Assembly (NCBI GenBank): GCA_008477525.1 | Contig: SPDT01000001.1 | Coordinates: forward strand, 124,001-188,000 | Direction of reading: 5' to 3' | Source: Hypomyces perniciosus | Taxonomy: Eukaryota > Ascomycota > Sordariomycetes > Hypocreales > Hypocreaceae | Length of the DNA stretch: 64,000 nucleotides | Shown: positions 43,601 through 55,505 of the stretch, one piece after another | Numbering within the stretch: the stretch's first letter is position 1 | Layout of the letters: every line of letters starts with the position of its first letter | Translations under genes and position numbers: made by a program | Notes under the pieces: model-generated | What the model was told of the DNA's origin: nothing | The model's database searches: none | The model's input: only the letters and a program-made list of their open reading frames with translations

Positions 43601-46056
43601 CCTTTAAGGTAGGTTTATACCCTATATACTTTTATATTTACTATTTTTAGAGTTTTTCTTATAAGTAAATAGCGTATTTATCCTTTTAATAGTATATATA
43701 ATTTAACGATAAGTATAGGGTATTGTTAGCTTATTGTAAGTACTAATCCTGTAATTTATTTCGCTTATATAATATACTTTAAGCTATTACACTTTAAATA
43801 GTATTATTAGTTGCACTTAAACCTTTTATTATAATAGAAATGCTATTTTATTAGTTTTTCCTAGTAGTAGATATAGTATCCTTTAAACTTATATCCCTTA
43901 AGTCTTTATAGCTAATAATATTCCTTTAAGGTTTTAGTATTTAGTTTAATAATAATAATCTTAAGGTTTTAGTACTGTATAGTTATAATCTATTTTTTAA
44001 AAGTATTATAATCCTATACCTATTCTATAAGGTAAAATAGGATTTTAATTGGGAATATATTATACTTTACTTTCTTTTAAAAGTATACTATATACTTATA
44101 TATAATACAAGTAACCTAGAATATAGTATAGTGCTTTTTGTAAGTAGGGTTATTTGCAGTATAGTCTTTTTATATATAAAAATATATAGGTTTTTCGCAT
44201 ATAGTTAAAGTAACTAGGATAGCTTTAACAGCTATTTTATTATTAACTTTATTTTATATATAAAGCTATCTATATAGGTATAGGTTTAACCTATTTTACT
44301 ATATACTTATAGTAACTCTTTTAATTAGGTTTAGGTAGTATTTATTTAGTTTATCTTTAAGGTTACTATTTATAGGTAATATATTTTCTAGTTTTAAAGG
44401 TATAGTACTATATAGTAATAGTCTATATTATAAAGGGTTATTTTTATTTTTATTATTAAAGTTACTGCTATTAGTTTATTTTTTATTACTTGCAGTAATT
44501 TAATTAAAATATTAATAGTCGATTATAGCGATTATTTATTTATTTAAGATACTATTATCTTTATTTAACTTTATATAGCTAGAGTTTAAGTATTGTTTTA
44601 TTAAACTGTTTAAGTATAGTAAATACCTATTTACTTTATCCTCTTTAAAAATACTTTTAAGAGTTAAAGATTTAAGTTTTAACTAGTATCCCTTTTAGTT
44701 TATTATAGATATCTTTCTAGGTTATTTCAGGTATTATCTGCTTTTATCTTTATTAAATTTATAAATAAAGCAGCTATTATTATAGTATATAGTCTAGTTA
44801 AGTAATATATAATTAATAGTCTTTAAAACTATATTAACTTTTTATTTAGGTTTGGCGTAGACTTTTAGGGTTTATTAGTTCTTGGCTTTTATAAAGCTTT
44901 ATAGTCCTTTAAAAAGTGTCCTGGTTTATTATAGTTATAATAAATAACTTTCGCCTTTCCTTTTTAAATAGTATTTAAATCTATTTAACTAGGTCTCCTA
45001 TTATTAAAGCTAGCAATATATTCTTATTACTTTTTGCCTTAATTTATATATCTTTAATACTTATAAACTTATTTAAATTACTATTATTTTTTCGTTATAT
45101 TTAAATAGAGTTTATAAAGTAAATTATCTGCATTTATATATTTTTCAATAAACTTAATAATATCTTTATTATAAGAGAATTTATAGGCTTCCCTTTTAAC
45201 TTTTAGCTTAAATTTATTATAAAAGCGTTTAATAAAGGCAGAGTTTCCCTATTTAACTTTAAAAGTATAGTTTTTAAAGTATATAGTAAAGTTAAAGTAT
45301 TTTCCTTTTTAAATTAAGTTTATAAATTTATTTTCTATAGTGTATTTTTTATTGATATTATTAAAAATATTCTTTAGTTTTTTTTTAAAGCGATTATAAT
45401 TAGTGAATATAGTTTATATTTATTTATTAGTATTAGCTTTATTATTAAGGAAATCCCTTTAAGTGGGTTTAAACTACTTTAAGGTATTCCCTTTAAGTTA
45501 TTTAGCAGCTAGGAGAACTTTACTAGTCTTTGTATTAAGGCTAGTTAAGAAGTAGGTAAAATAGTTATATAGTTAAGTGAAAAACAGTTAAAGTACTATA
45601 GTATTTTTATTAAAGTGCTTAAAGGGTTATATTTTAAGCGATTCTCTTAAATCCCTTAAAGGTTAGTTTCCTTTAAGGTTTAATATAAGGTTTAGGTTAG
45701 GTGTAGGCGGCGTTTAATTTTATAAGTTTATAATAGTCGCTTACTATTAGTGAATTATTTAGTTAAGCTTAGCGTTTTCAGTAACCAAGTACTAATCGCG
45801 TTACTTTTATTCTATACAGTTAGCTTCTATATATTGGAAGGCTTCTTTTATATAGATATAGAGTTATTTTATTTTATTAACTTTATCCTTATCTTTGCTT
45901 TTATTTATATTATTATCTTTATTGTTATCTTGCCTTTAGCGAGGAGGTAGAATAAAGGGTAGAGTATTAAGGTTATTAAAAGAGGATACTGTAGCGGATA
46001 TATTTGCGATATTGCTTAAGATTCTCAGTAGCCTTTTAAATAAAAGTGGTTAATAT
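40640..46056 (-). mobile_element. decayed Ty3/gypsy retrotransposon (gag to RNase H), minus strand
   Basis: Reading the minus strand, gag lies at the right with a zinc knuckle at about 44900-44960 in decayed form (YYNYNKPGHFLKDY, Cys now Tyr). The reverse transcriptase follows at about 41930-41500 (FILKKGGKLQLVIDY, KQFIALDLKGAYNFI, VIPFSLTNAPIIF). The catalytic box is now YLNNILIF, with the two Asp codons changed to Asn. The RNase H end lies at about 41000-40700 (VYINYKNIIYF, RWIEYLLEFNYIL-like). The integrase is missing: the copy is cut where LTR family B begins. The LTR at 46057-46441 is likely its 5' LTR. Confidence 0.8.
42590..43136. mobile_element. less-decayed island, probable solo LTR inserted in the gypsy copy
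   Basis: About 547 bp of near-normal composition in the middle of the gypsy relic. Ends TGTGTAATTGGG and TTTTAACA fit TG...CA on either strand. On the minus strand it starts TGTTAAAATAACGAGG and has a TATA-like TTATTTATATATAGC about 30 bp in, as an LTR promoter would. The 5-bp flanks (ATTTC, TAAGT) do not match. No second copy seen. Confidence 0.55.
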
Positions 46057-46441
46057 ATAACAATCCAGGTTAATTTTTAAGGGATAAACCAAGGTTCATA
46101 GGTTTATATTGACAGAAAGGTTAGGGATAAATACTAAATAGGGTAATATAGTTATAATTCTGTAAAATAGGCAGTTTTAGTAAATGTAATTATTAATAAC
46201 TATTTAAGTAACTATATTAAATAAGTAATAAGCCAATTATATATATATAAAGGGAATAATCTTGGATTACCTTGGATTATACTTATTTTCCTAATGATTT
46301 ATGGTGAGTCCTTCTGTTAGTTTACTAGGATTACTTTATAGTTTATAGTGACCTGAGTGATTTAATGCTGATTGGTTTGTTTATCCGAGGTTCCCCCAGG
46401 TATATACTATATTATATTCTTATAATGGTCGGGTCGTAATA
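46057..46441 (-). mobile_element. LTR, family A, decayed copy
   Basis: TATAACAATCCAGG... to GGGTCGTAATA is the decayed form of TGTGACGATCC ... GGGTCGTGACA. It follows the clean copies at 8852 and 25006 base for base with C to T and G to A changes. It abuts the gag end of the minus-strand gypsy copy, so it is probably that element's 5' LTR. Confidence 0.8.
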
Positions 46442-46499
46442 CCCCTGTAATAAAGCCCCCTTAAAATAAAATTAACTTAATAAATATCCCTAACAGTTT

Positions 46500-49400
46500 A
46501 TTAAAGGAAAGTTTACTAGCCTGCTCTGCAATAGAGGTTACTGATCTTAATAACTCTATAAATAATACCTTAAAGGAATCCTTTAAAGGAAACGAACCCT
46601 ATAAATTTAACCTATAAATAATAGACCCTATTAAAACTATTAAAAGAACTTTAGCTTAAAAATCTTTTAGGCTAATATAAAAAAAAGGGGAGAGTATTAT
46701 AATATAGCCTATTTATTAGCCTAGGAAGACAGCTTTAATATTATACTTATTTAAAAGCTATAGATTTACTAAGATACTATATTATATAAAAGATAAATAA
46801 AATCTTACCCTAGCTTTCAAGCATTTAACCTACTTAATAACTAAAAGGAGACTAAACCCTTTATCCTTATATATATCAAAAATTATTAAATCTACTATAC
46901 TAATAACTCTTACCCTTAAAATTAAAAAGTAACTATATCTACTAGGTAAAAGTCTGTAACTATATTATTATTAATATTTACTATAAGGCTTCCTTTAATA
47001 CTGCAATAGAAACCCTTACAAAATAAAGTCAGCCCCCTTTACACTTAATTATTGCAGGAGACTTTAATGTATTATATTAAATATAATAGCTAGGCTAAGT
47101 CCTAGATACTGCAGGCAATAAACTAGCTAAATAGGCAGATAAATATAACCTAGTCCCTACCCTTATAGACGCCCCTATAAAGGATTCTAGAAAGTATATT
47201 AACCTTATTGTCTTTAACTGCCCTATATTAATAATTATTACAAGAAACTTAGATATAGGCTTAAACCACTATATAGTTACTACTATACTCTTAAGCTTTA
47301 CTAGGCTAATAACTAGCGCAAAAAAGAAATATATCCTTTTTAAAAGCCTATAAAAGTTTAGCTAGCTAATATATATATATACCTAGCTCCTCTTAAAGGT
47401 AAATATAATTAATTTAATTAAAAAAGACTTAGATGCAGCAGTATAAGTATTTTAGAGACTCTTTATAGACTATATATAATTAGCAGGTAAAAAAAGATAT
47501 TAAAATAAATATAATGCCCCTTAATAAAATAAAGACTGCTAGATAGCCTACTTAGCTTTTATTGCAGTGCCCCTTAGGATTAATAAATAAACTAAGGCAA
47601 AAAAAATACTATATAATACCGTTAAATAAAAAAACGCAACTATTAAGATAAAGTTATAGCTAAAGCCAGCTTAAGTAAAGGCATTTAGTAGGTAGCCAAG
47701 TAGCGTAAAGCTATAGACTAGTTCCAACCCCCCCCTTTAATAAATAGCAATAAAAGTATCTTAAACCTTAGGGAGTAAGCGGCTTTCCTTAAAGAACGCC
47801 TACTGCAGTGAAAAGGAGTAAAAAAAGATATTAAAAACTTATAGGAACCCTAAGTACTAAAAAACCCTTAAATACTATAAAACAAGATAGTTACTAAAAA
47901 AAAGGCAAAAAAGGTTATAACTAAAGCAGGGAATACTATACTTAATATAGACAGTATACTAATTGCCCTTTTACATTATATATAGCCTACTATTAAAGAG
48001 TTTATTATAAACCTTTTTAAAGGCTACTTTAAGTTAAAGTATTACCCTTTCTCTTTTAAAAATATTAAAGTTACTGTTATTCTTAAACTTAATAAACTTA
48101 ACTATATAGACTATAAAGCTTTTAAATTTATTTTACTGTTTTCCTATATAGGAAAAGGCTTTAAAAGGCTACTTACTAAAAAGGTATCCCTTTTAGTACT
48201 TAAATATAAAATCCTTTTAAAGCAGTACTTTAAAGCCTTTTTTAAAAAAGCAACTATAGACTTAATCGCCTGCTTAATTTATAATATTAAAGTTACTTTA
48301 AGTAAAAGGGAGGTCGCAACCCTTTTTACTTTTAATATCTCTAGGGCCTTTAATATTATTATAAAGAATAGACTAGTCTTATAACTTAAATAATAAAGCT
48401 AGCTTATCTAGTTTATAAAATAAGCAAAATCCTTTATAAGTAATAGAACCACTTTTATCTATAAAGGAGATAGGATTAATTTACTGGACCTTGCATTTAA
48501 GTGCAGCGCCCTATAAAAGTCCTTTATTTCCTTTATTATATTAATACTATACTTTAGCCTAATCTTTTAGCTTAAAGACTAACAATCTTACTTTAAGTAC
48601 ACTAATAATATTACTATATTTATTATAGGCAGGTCTACTTAAGAAACAGCTACCTTTATATAGTAAGCGCTTAATAAAACGCTAAAGTAAAGAGCAGAGA
48701 ATGCAGTATCCTTTAATTATACTAAAGCTAAGTTACTGCACTTTTATTATATAAAAGGCTAAATATATAAAAAAGGTATTATAATAAAGGGAAAACCAGT
48801 CTAACTTAAAGAAAATATTTAGTAATTAAAGGTTTACTTTAACTTAAAGCTCTCTTTTAAAAAACATATAAAGATACTTACAGGCAAAGTATATAAAGTC
48901 TTTAATTTCCTTAAATCACTTAATAAAACTTAAAAGGGCTTACCTTTTAAGGCTATAGTATAAGCTGTAAAGGCCTATATCTTCCCTATCACTTTATATA
49001 AAATAAAAATATAGTAGCCAGGGTATAAATAATAGTTATAAATTAACTTTATTAAATAGGTAAATATAAGAGTATCTAGCCTAATAGATAAAATAAATAA
49101 AGCCTTTAAAGCTACAGTAAAGGCAGTCCTTTTAATTTAAAAGACTATAAGCGTCCCTGTCTTATATAAAGAGTTAGGTATCCCCTTAGCTAGCATTATC
49201 CTAGCCTAAGCCCAACTTAAATGCGTAGCGAGATTTGCGGGACTGGATCGGGACTACCTAATCAGTTAACGCATTAATAAGAAACTCCCTCCCCAGCTAC
49301 TATAAACTAGACTTTAGCGCACCGCTACCTTAATTGGCAGGACTATTAGACCTATACTCTTCACTAAAAAGTCCCTATACATTCTCTTTAATCCTAACCT

Positions 49401-50330
49401 AAAAGGTATAGGCAAACTAACTGCAGTAAAAAAATACCTAAAAATAATTAAATCCCTCCCCCCCCACTTAATCTTAACTTACTTTAATAGGTCCTAAATT
49501 AAAGGGAATATAGGCTAAAGAGTAATTGTTTACTATAAAGTAAAAGCAACTATAGATATTAAACGCCTTAATAATGCAGAGGTCTATAATATAAAGGTAT
49601 AGGCTGCCTTAAAGGCTATAGAGCTAGTGGCTAAACGCATAAAGGAAGACTATATAATTTAAATAGCTTTCCTTTTCCTAGATAACTTATTGGTTATTAA
49701 TAGGCTATTTAATAAGCCCCCCTCTTTTATATAAAAAGTATATATATATTTCCAGAAACTAGTATAAAGTATCTCGCCTTACAGGACCTTTATCTTATAG
49801 GTTTTAAAATATAAAGATATTATAGGCAATAAATAAGCTAACTGTTTAGTTAAATAAAGCGCAGCTTTCCCTGCTGCGCTATAAAACTAGGCTATAATTA
49901 TATATATTAAAAGATAGACTAAAAAAGAAGTCGCAGAGGTAAAGGAGCGAGACTGGCTTAGTAAAACCCTGGAAGGCTATAAACGATAGGGACTCAGGGC
50001 CCTAGTTTCCCCTTTAAAGCTTAAACTCCTATACCCTATCCTCTATAGGCTTTTAGCGGAAAAATTAGGATATAGGGATTTCTAGGAATACTATAAACGC
50101 TTTAAGTATAATAGAGAGTCTATCTATAAATGCAGTAAACTAAAGAGATAAAGCTATTTTGCGGAATGCAGAATAGTTAAGCCTTTCCTTTTAAATATCC
50201 CCCTAAGAAAAACCCCCCTCTTTTACCTACTTAAACCTATAGGAAGTAAAGCCTTCCAGAAATTAGTAAAGGAAGCAGACCTTTATAGCCCTCCCTTAAC
50301 AGAAATAAATTAACACTACCTAGATTAACC
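46500..50330 (+). mobile_element. decayed LINE: endonuclease, reverse transcriptase, RNase H, zinc knuckle
   Basis: The plus strand shows, in order: the AP-endonuclease motif LIIAGDFNVLY (about 47050) and LDIGLNHYIVTT (about 47250); the reverse transcriptase (about 48000-48900) with FKRLLTKKVS, FNISRAFNIII and the catalytic box now YTNNITIFIIG; RNase H (about 49480-49890); then VKERDWLSKTLEGYKR and LYPILYRLLAEKLG; and a C-rich knuckle (about 50120-50170). Nearly full length, unlike all other LINE copies here. A patch at 49210-49330 keeps CpG-rich sequence. Confidence 0.8.
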
Positions 50331-50499
50331 CTTTTTCCTTTATAAATTAAAACTCAGTAAACAGCAGTATAAGCCGCTAGCTTTTAATATCCTATTGCCT
50401 ATAAAGGATTTATATAACTAGCTTACTTAGTGGACGTAAATAATAAAATAAATAAACAATAAACTGCTAATAATAAAGTAAGTATAAATTTTACTTTTA

Positions 50500-53320
50500 T
50501 TTATTTATAAAAGTTATATTTTCCTTTAAATAAATAGATATATTTATAGTTATTTAGGATATATTAAATATTAAAATAAACCTTCTTTATAGGCTTAGTT
50601 AATTTTATTATAATAGCTAGCTCTTTAAAGCAGTATAAATTAAAGCCTTAATACTAAGGGTATAATATAACTGCTTTATATATATTATTTTATATCTGCA
50701 GCTATTAATATCTTTCTTTTAAAAACTAGAAAGTTACTTTTTAGCCTTTATAGCTTATTTTAATATAATACTATTAAACAGTTATTTTCTTTAAAGTTAA
50801 GCTATTAAAAATAAATGCAGGCTAGCGGCAGTATTTTATTAGTTTTGCCTATAACTTTTTATTTTTTATAATAAACCTTTTTACTTTATTTTTAAATTGC
50901 TAGAAATTTATAGCTAAAAGATTAAATAATCTTTATATTATTTAAAGGTATTGCGCGATTTATTAAAACTCCTCGCTATACTCCTCCCCTTACAGTATAA
51001 ATAAAATTATGCCTAAATATATATCTATAAAATCTTTTAAATCCCTTTTTTTTTTAGCTTTAGCCTTATTTATAGCAGTTACTAGTTTATAGGATAAAAC
51101 ATCCGCTATAATATTTTCTTTTTTAAAGATATATTTAACAGTAAGGTTAAAAAAATATATATAATTAATTTATTAAATTATATACCTGCTAACAATATTA
51201 TTAATTCCACTATTTATTTTATTAAGTACTTTAATATTTATTTTTAATACAAATAAAAGTTTATAGATATAAATATATAGCCTTTTAAAGGCTTAAAGTA
51301 AAGCTTTATATTCTTTTTTTATAGTATTATACTTTATTTTTAATAAAAACTAATATCTACTTTTATATTAAATTAATTATTTTTTCCCTTTTATAATTTA
51401 TATTAAAATAGCCCTTTAGTTTACTATACTAGTATTAACTATAAAGATTACCTCCTTATATCCTTTACTTATATTTAATATTATTAATATTAAAGTAAAA
51501 GTAATAAGCTTTTTAAGTTTATTTATAATTTGCTATTATTCTTTAATTTACTTTTAAAAGGCATTTTTCTTTAATAAGGTTATTAAAGGCTTAATAATTT
51601 ACGTAAAACATTTAATCTAGTATCTATAATAGTTAACTAAATTAAAAAAAGATTAACCTTTATTAATAGTTTTACAGTTCTTTTATTCTTTAATTTTAAT
51701 AATTTTACTTATAGCTAGTTAATGCTTTTTTATTTTATATAAATACCCTATTAACTTAGCGGATTTTTAATAAAAAACTGATTTTACTGCCGAAATTATA
51801 TATTCTAATAGTTTAATATTTACTAGGGTTTTATTTAAGTTTTGCAAATACTTTAAAATATAGCGTTAAACTTTAAATATTACTTTTTTTACTGCTATAG
51901 GTAAACTTTAAACTTTATACTATAATATTATTTAAAAATAGTTAATAAACTATAAGTATAAAATTAAATAGTATTTAAAGAATAATATATTGAAATTACA
52001 CTACTAAATTTATAGCGCCTATTAAAAAAGTATAGTATTTTAACCAGCTAATAAAGCTTATAAATATAGTTATATTTTAGCTTTTTTTATTAAAAGGGAT
52101 TTAATTATAGCTTAAAAAAAAGTCTAGTAATAATAGTATTATATAACCTACAAAGACCTCGCTAAATTAATTTACACTTAAAGGAATAAAGGTATCCTTA
52201 ATAGTTATTTTATTTATTTATATAATAAAGTTAGTAAAGTAAAGGCTGCTGTTTTTCTTTTATATTAAAAAAAACAGGTTTTTATATAGCCTATAGCTTT
52301 CCTTTAAAAGACCTTTTTTAATATATATTTATAGTAGGTTAACTACTTTCTTTTCTATACCTTTAAAGATTAAAATACTGCTACTTTACTAAACATTATA
52401 CTTTACTATATAAATAGTTTATAGTAAAGTAATTTTAAAGTTTAGCTTTTTATATTTTATAAAATCCTAGGAAAGTGCTATTTGTTTATTTTTTAAAATC
52501 TGCATTAAAATTACAGTTTCTTATATTATTAATTTCCCTTCTATTATTTTTAAAATTACTGCCAGGCAGTTTAATATAAGTCTTAACCTAGCTTTAATTA
52601 GTAAAAACCTTAAAATAATATATTTAATCAACGGTATATTAAAGTCTAAATTATCCTTAATTTTATCCTATTTCTTTTATTTTTAATAAAAACTTTTAGT
52701 AAAAATAAAACTATTAAATAAAGTATTATTTACTAGATAGATTTTTATACTTTTCTTTTTATATATAATATTAGTTTTAATTAATTTACACTTCTGCGCT
52801 CTCCTTTAAAACCTTCTCCTTTATTCCTTTACTCCTTTAAATTCCTTTATTATTTTCTTTATTGCTTTTATTTAATCTTTTAATTTATTAGCTAATAGTA
52901 GTTAAATTAAATCCTCTTTAGTTTACTTTAATAATTTATATAAAACCTCCTCCTTTAAAGTAAAGTAAGGGTTTTTTAAGCTTTTTTCTGCTTTATTAAC
53001 TTTATACTTAAATATAAAGTTAATATTTATTTTAGCTTTAAATTATATAACGCCTTTATTTTATATTCTTAATAGATAACTTTAGTAGTTAAGGTAATAA
53101 TTTAAATATTCCTTATTTTATATTTTATATATAAATCCCTATTCTTTAATATATAATTAAATATTAATTGCATAGTTTAAATAAATAGTATTTTAAAGAT
53201 AAAGGGTATTAAAATATTATTAAATATAATATAAAATCTAGCTACTATTTAAGCATTACTTATATATACTTAAATAATAGTTTCGCTATATATATTTACT
53301 TATTTATTATTAAATATATA
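50500..53320 (-). mobile_element. second decayed Ty3/gypsy element, minus strand
   Basis: Minus-strand pieces around 51470-51050 match a gypsy RNase H: YKSRY-like start, KEYKALL, KRLYIYIYKLLFVL, NNIVSRYII, then VKYIFKKENIIADVLSYKL, the H/D-box end of the domain. The reverse transcriptase should lie to the right (51.5-52.5 kb), but it is too decayed for me to place motifs with certainty. Confidence 0.6.
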
Positions 53321-53326
53321 TTAGGT

Positions 53327-53613
53327 TAAGTAGGCCGGGGCCCTATTACTTGCTGGCGTTAAGGAGCTTTTATCTGCTTTGTTAGCAGATATAAACTAAT
53401 ATATATATCGCGTAAGCGATATATTAGACTATATAGGCGCTATAAGCGCCTATATACAGCTTCTTTTTATATTAGCTATATATATATATAGCGAGGCCAT
53501 TACAGTATATTCTCTTTTATAGAATTAAGCTTTATTTCCTATCTCTCTATACTCTATATAGCTATACTGCGTTCCGCTATAGTTATAAGCTTAAGTAGTA
53601 ACTATTAAAGTTA
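53327..53613. repeat. decayed copy of the segment at 53889-54000
   Basis: TATATTAGGTTAAGTAGGCC, TCTGCTT...AGCAGATA and a GCGTAAGCGATATATTAGAC word recur at 53889-54000 in clean form (TCTGCTTATAAAGCAGATAC, GTAAGCAATGTGTTAGAC). The two copies flank the clean family B LTR at 53614. Confidence 0.65.
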
Positions 53614-53875
53614 TGTCAGGAGACCGGAAGCTCCGGAGCTCTCATGATATCACATGGGCCGGAATGCATATATAAGAGCAACTGTGGTCCCCGAAGATAT
53701 AGAACTTCAGAGACCAGTAAACTACTGCTGCTACACCTAACTACTAGTTTCTGGCTTGTTACCTGCTTGTTAGCATCTATCTCTCCTCCAAGTGACTGCT
53801 CTTCAACCTCCTCTACTCTTCCCTAGGGTCGCAGCCCCTCGCCCGATCCGTCTGCCCCAAAGAGGGTCTCTGACA
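53614..53875 (+). mobile_element. solo LTR, family B, clean copy (262 bp)
   Basis: TGTCAGGAGACCGG to AGGGTCTCTGACA, with a TATA-like GCATATATAAG. No polypurine tract precedes it and no element body follows, so it is a solo LTR. It marks the exact right border of the AT-rich block. Flanks AGTTA and TATTA are similar but not equal. The 60-codon ORF over it is a shadow. Confidence 0.85.
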
Positions 53876-54492
53876 TATTAACTGGGGGGTATATTAGGTT
53901 AAGTAGGCTAGGGAGCTCTTATCTGCTTATAAAGCAGATACAAGCTGACATACACATCGTGTAAGCAATGTGTTAGACTATGCAGGCGCGTTGTCAGCGC
54001 GCTGATAGAGCCGCAACGTCGTCAATTATCAATTAACCGGTTAAGGGCATCATCTAATCATGGTGAAAGCAAGCGAGATGAAGTCTCAACGGGCTAGCAG
54101 TCCGTCGTTGAGCGTTTCGAAAAGTGAAGATGTATTGGAGGAAAGAGGTTGTCCGTTGTTCTAGTCTAGCTAGCGAAAAGGCCTTTTTTAAAGACTAAGC
54201 GCCATAGAAGTCGTTACCTAAAAGAGAAAAGATCAAGAAGAAATGAGGGAAGAACCACTTCCCCCGTCAAATTACTCGTTTAATATCATGGCCGGCTTTC
54301 TAATCCACTAAAAGCAGTTCATGGGTAGGCTGAATCCAGCCTATTTAATCTCAAGGTATTCACCCTGGATTATAACATGAATCCGTAGACTTGTTGGCTA
54401 GATCAAATCAGCTCATACTCTTTCACAGTTCCCTGCCAGTTCTCAGACTTATCACTAACTGCAAATCTTCTCTTTGTATAATCACTTCCAAG
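53876..54492. other. spacer with clean repeat copy
   Basis: 53889-54000 is the clean partner of the segment at 53327 (see there). The rest is unique, with a TTTAATC-rich stretch near 54340 that may be the promoter of the next gene. Confidence 0.5.
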
Positions 54493-54921
54493 ATGCGCTA
54501 TTCCATCTCAGCCGTCGCAGGACTCCTGGCTGTTGCCAATGCAGTACAAGTTAATTTGTATGCGCTGCGGGTCTAAGTGCATGTTCTGTTTCATAAACTA
54601 ATAAGTTCTTAAGTTACTACGATCGAAACTGCAAACAGTATGCTGGCACTAGCTTCCCTAATCCTAAGACTGGCCAAATTCTGGGTGGCCGGTATGGGTC
54701 TCAGTCAGGTCTCTTTGTTAACGATGACGGCTTGCCGAACTGTGCTAAGTGTGAGTGGGATGAATACCTGCCTACCATCACGACTTGTAATTTATCGCTG
54801 ATTCATATTTCCAGTGCGCGTATTCTGTGCCGATCCCTATTGCAAGGGGGCCCAGAAGGTGGTCGGCCTTTATGAATGTGTTGGTGACCTCACTGCGATT
54901 TATGCGACAGCCGGTTGGTAG
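54493..54921 (+). CDS. small secreted cysteine protein, 102 aa, three exons
   Basis: ATG 54493 opens a signal peptide (MRYSISAVAGLLAVANA). Intron 1 is 54558-54613 (GTATGC...CTTAAG, branch AACTAATA); intron 2 is 54751-54814 (GTGAGT...TTCCAG). Exons of 65, 137 and 107 bases make a whole frame. The mature part begins VQVNFYYDRNCKQYAGTSFP, has NCAKLRVFCADPYCKG in the middle and a YECVG motif near the end, six cysteines in all, which could form three disulphides. An in-frame ATG at 54391 would only add a tail before the signal peptide. Opening and size are like many fungal small secreted proteins. No activity can be named. It lies 600 bp from the AT-rich block. Confidence 0.75.
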
Positions 54922-55283
54922 ACTCATAAGCCCCCAGGATTCAGCTGTGCTAATGCCCTATACCAGGCTGTATGAGTATTTAGTGTCAACTTTGGGTACA
55001 TAGGAGGGACGTTACAGAGTCCCGACGAACTGCACCCATGGACATCTGGGGACTAGTATTGATCGAGTCGTGCATGACAATCACCAGATATCTAGTTAAT
55101 TCCAGGGCAATCAATGAAAAGATGGACAGCAATAAATCCGTATAGGACAGCTATTGCCACTAACTAGATAGTCAGCTCTTCAAGGATCAATCTAAGCAAT
55201 CATCTACTGACTGAGGTCTTCATACCTTGACGGATTCTCTCTGACTCTTACACGATAAACTCTCGCCAACCGAACTGCCCATA
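54922..55283. other. no gene seen
   Basis: Short spacer, no ORF or repeat noticed. Confidence 0.5.
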
Positions 55284-55362
55284 CAGTGGGAGTAATAAAG
55301 TTCCGCACACTTTTCCTAAGAAAAAGCTACCAAAGGGGCGCGGAACTTTGTTACCCCCACTG
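55284..55362. mobile_element. 79-bp inverted-repeat element (TA target)
   Basis: CAGTGGGAGTAATAAAGTTC at the left and the reverse complement of CAGTGGGGGTAACAAAGTTC at the right, with TA on both sides (55282-55283, 55363-55364). Only about 30 bp lie between the repeats. It could be a tiny MITE, or paired left ends of the pogo-like relic that follows. Confidence 0.75.
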
Positions 55363-55505
55363 TATAAGCCTGGTTTGTTACCTACCTAAGCAACAGAACA
55401 CCGTTACACGACACCGATTCAATCATCAACACAACATATTGTAGCCGCGGTTTTCTCGCGCAATTGCTCTGATTTTTCTACAATAATTTGTCTACGATAT
55501 CTACG

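Larger units (their letters stand above)
38625..53613. other. 15-kb AT-rich, RIP-type decayed transposon block, no genes
   Basis: From about 38625 to 53613 the sequence is dominated by A/T with TTAA, TATA and TAT words and stops in every frame. Sense is recovered only by reading G to A and C to T changes back, which shows several transposon polyproteins. The edges are sharp: normal GC up to 38620, and a clean LTR starting at 53614. No host gene, RNA gene or undecayed ORF above 66 codons is inside. Repeat-induced point mutation is the known fungal process that gives this pattern; that it acted here is inference. Confidence 0.9.

Noticed and set aside
45750..45950. 66-codon hydrophobic ORF, looks like a membrane protein
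   Set aside because: It lies in the decayed gypsy gag region on the opposite strand; F/I/Y-rich ORFs arise by chance in AT-rich DNA.
53644..53826. 60-codon ORF
   Set aside because: It lies wholly inside the clean LTR B.
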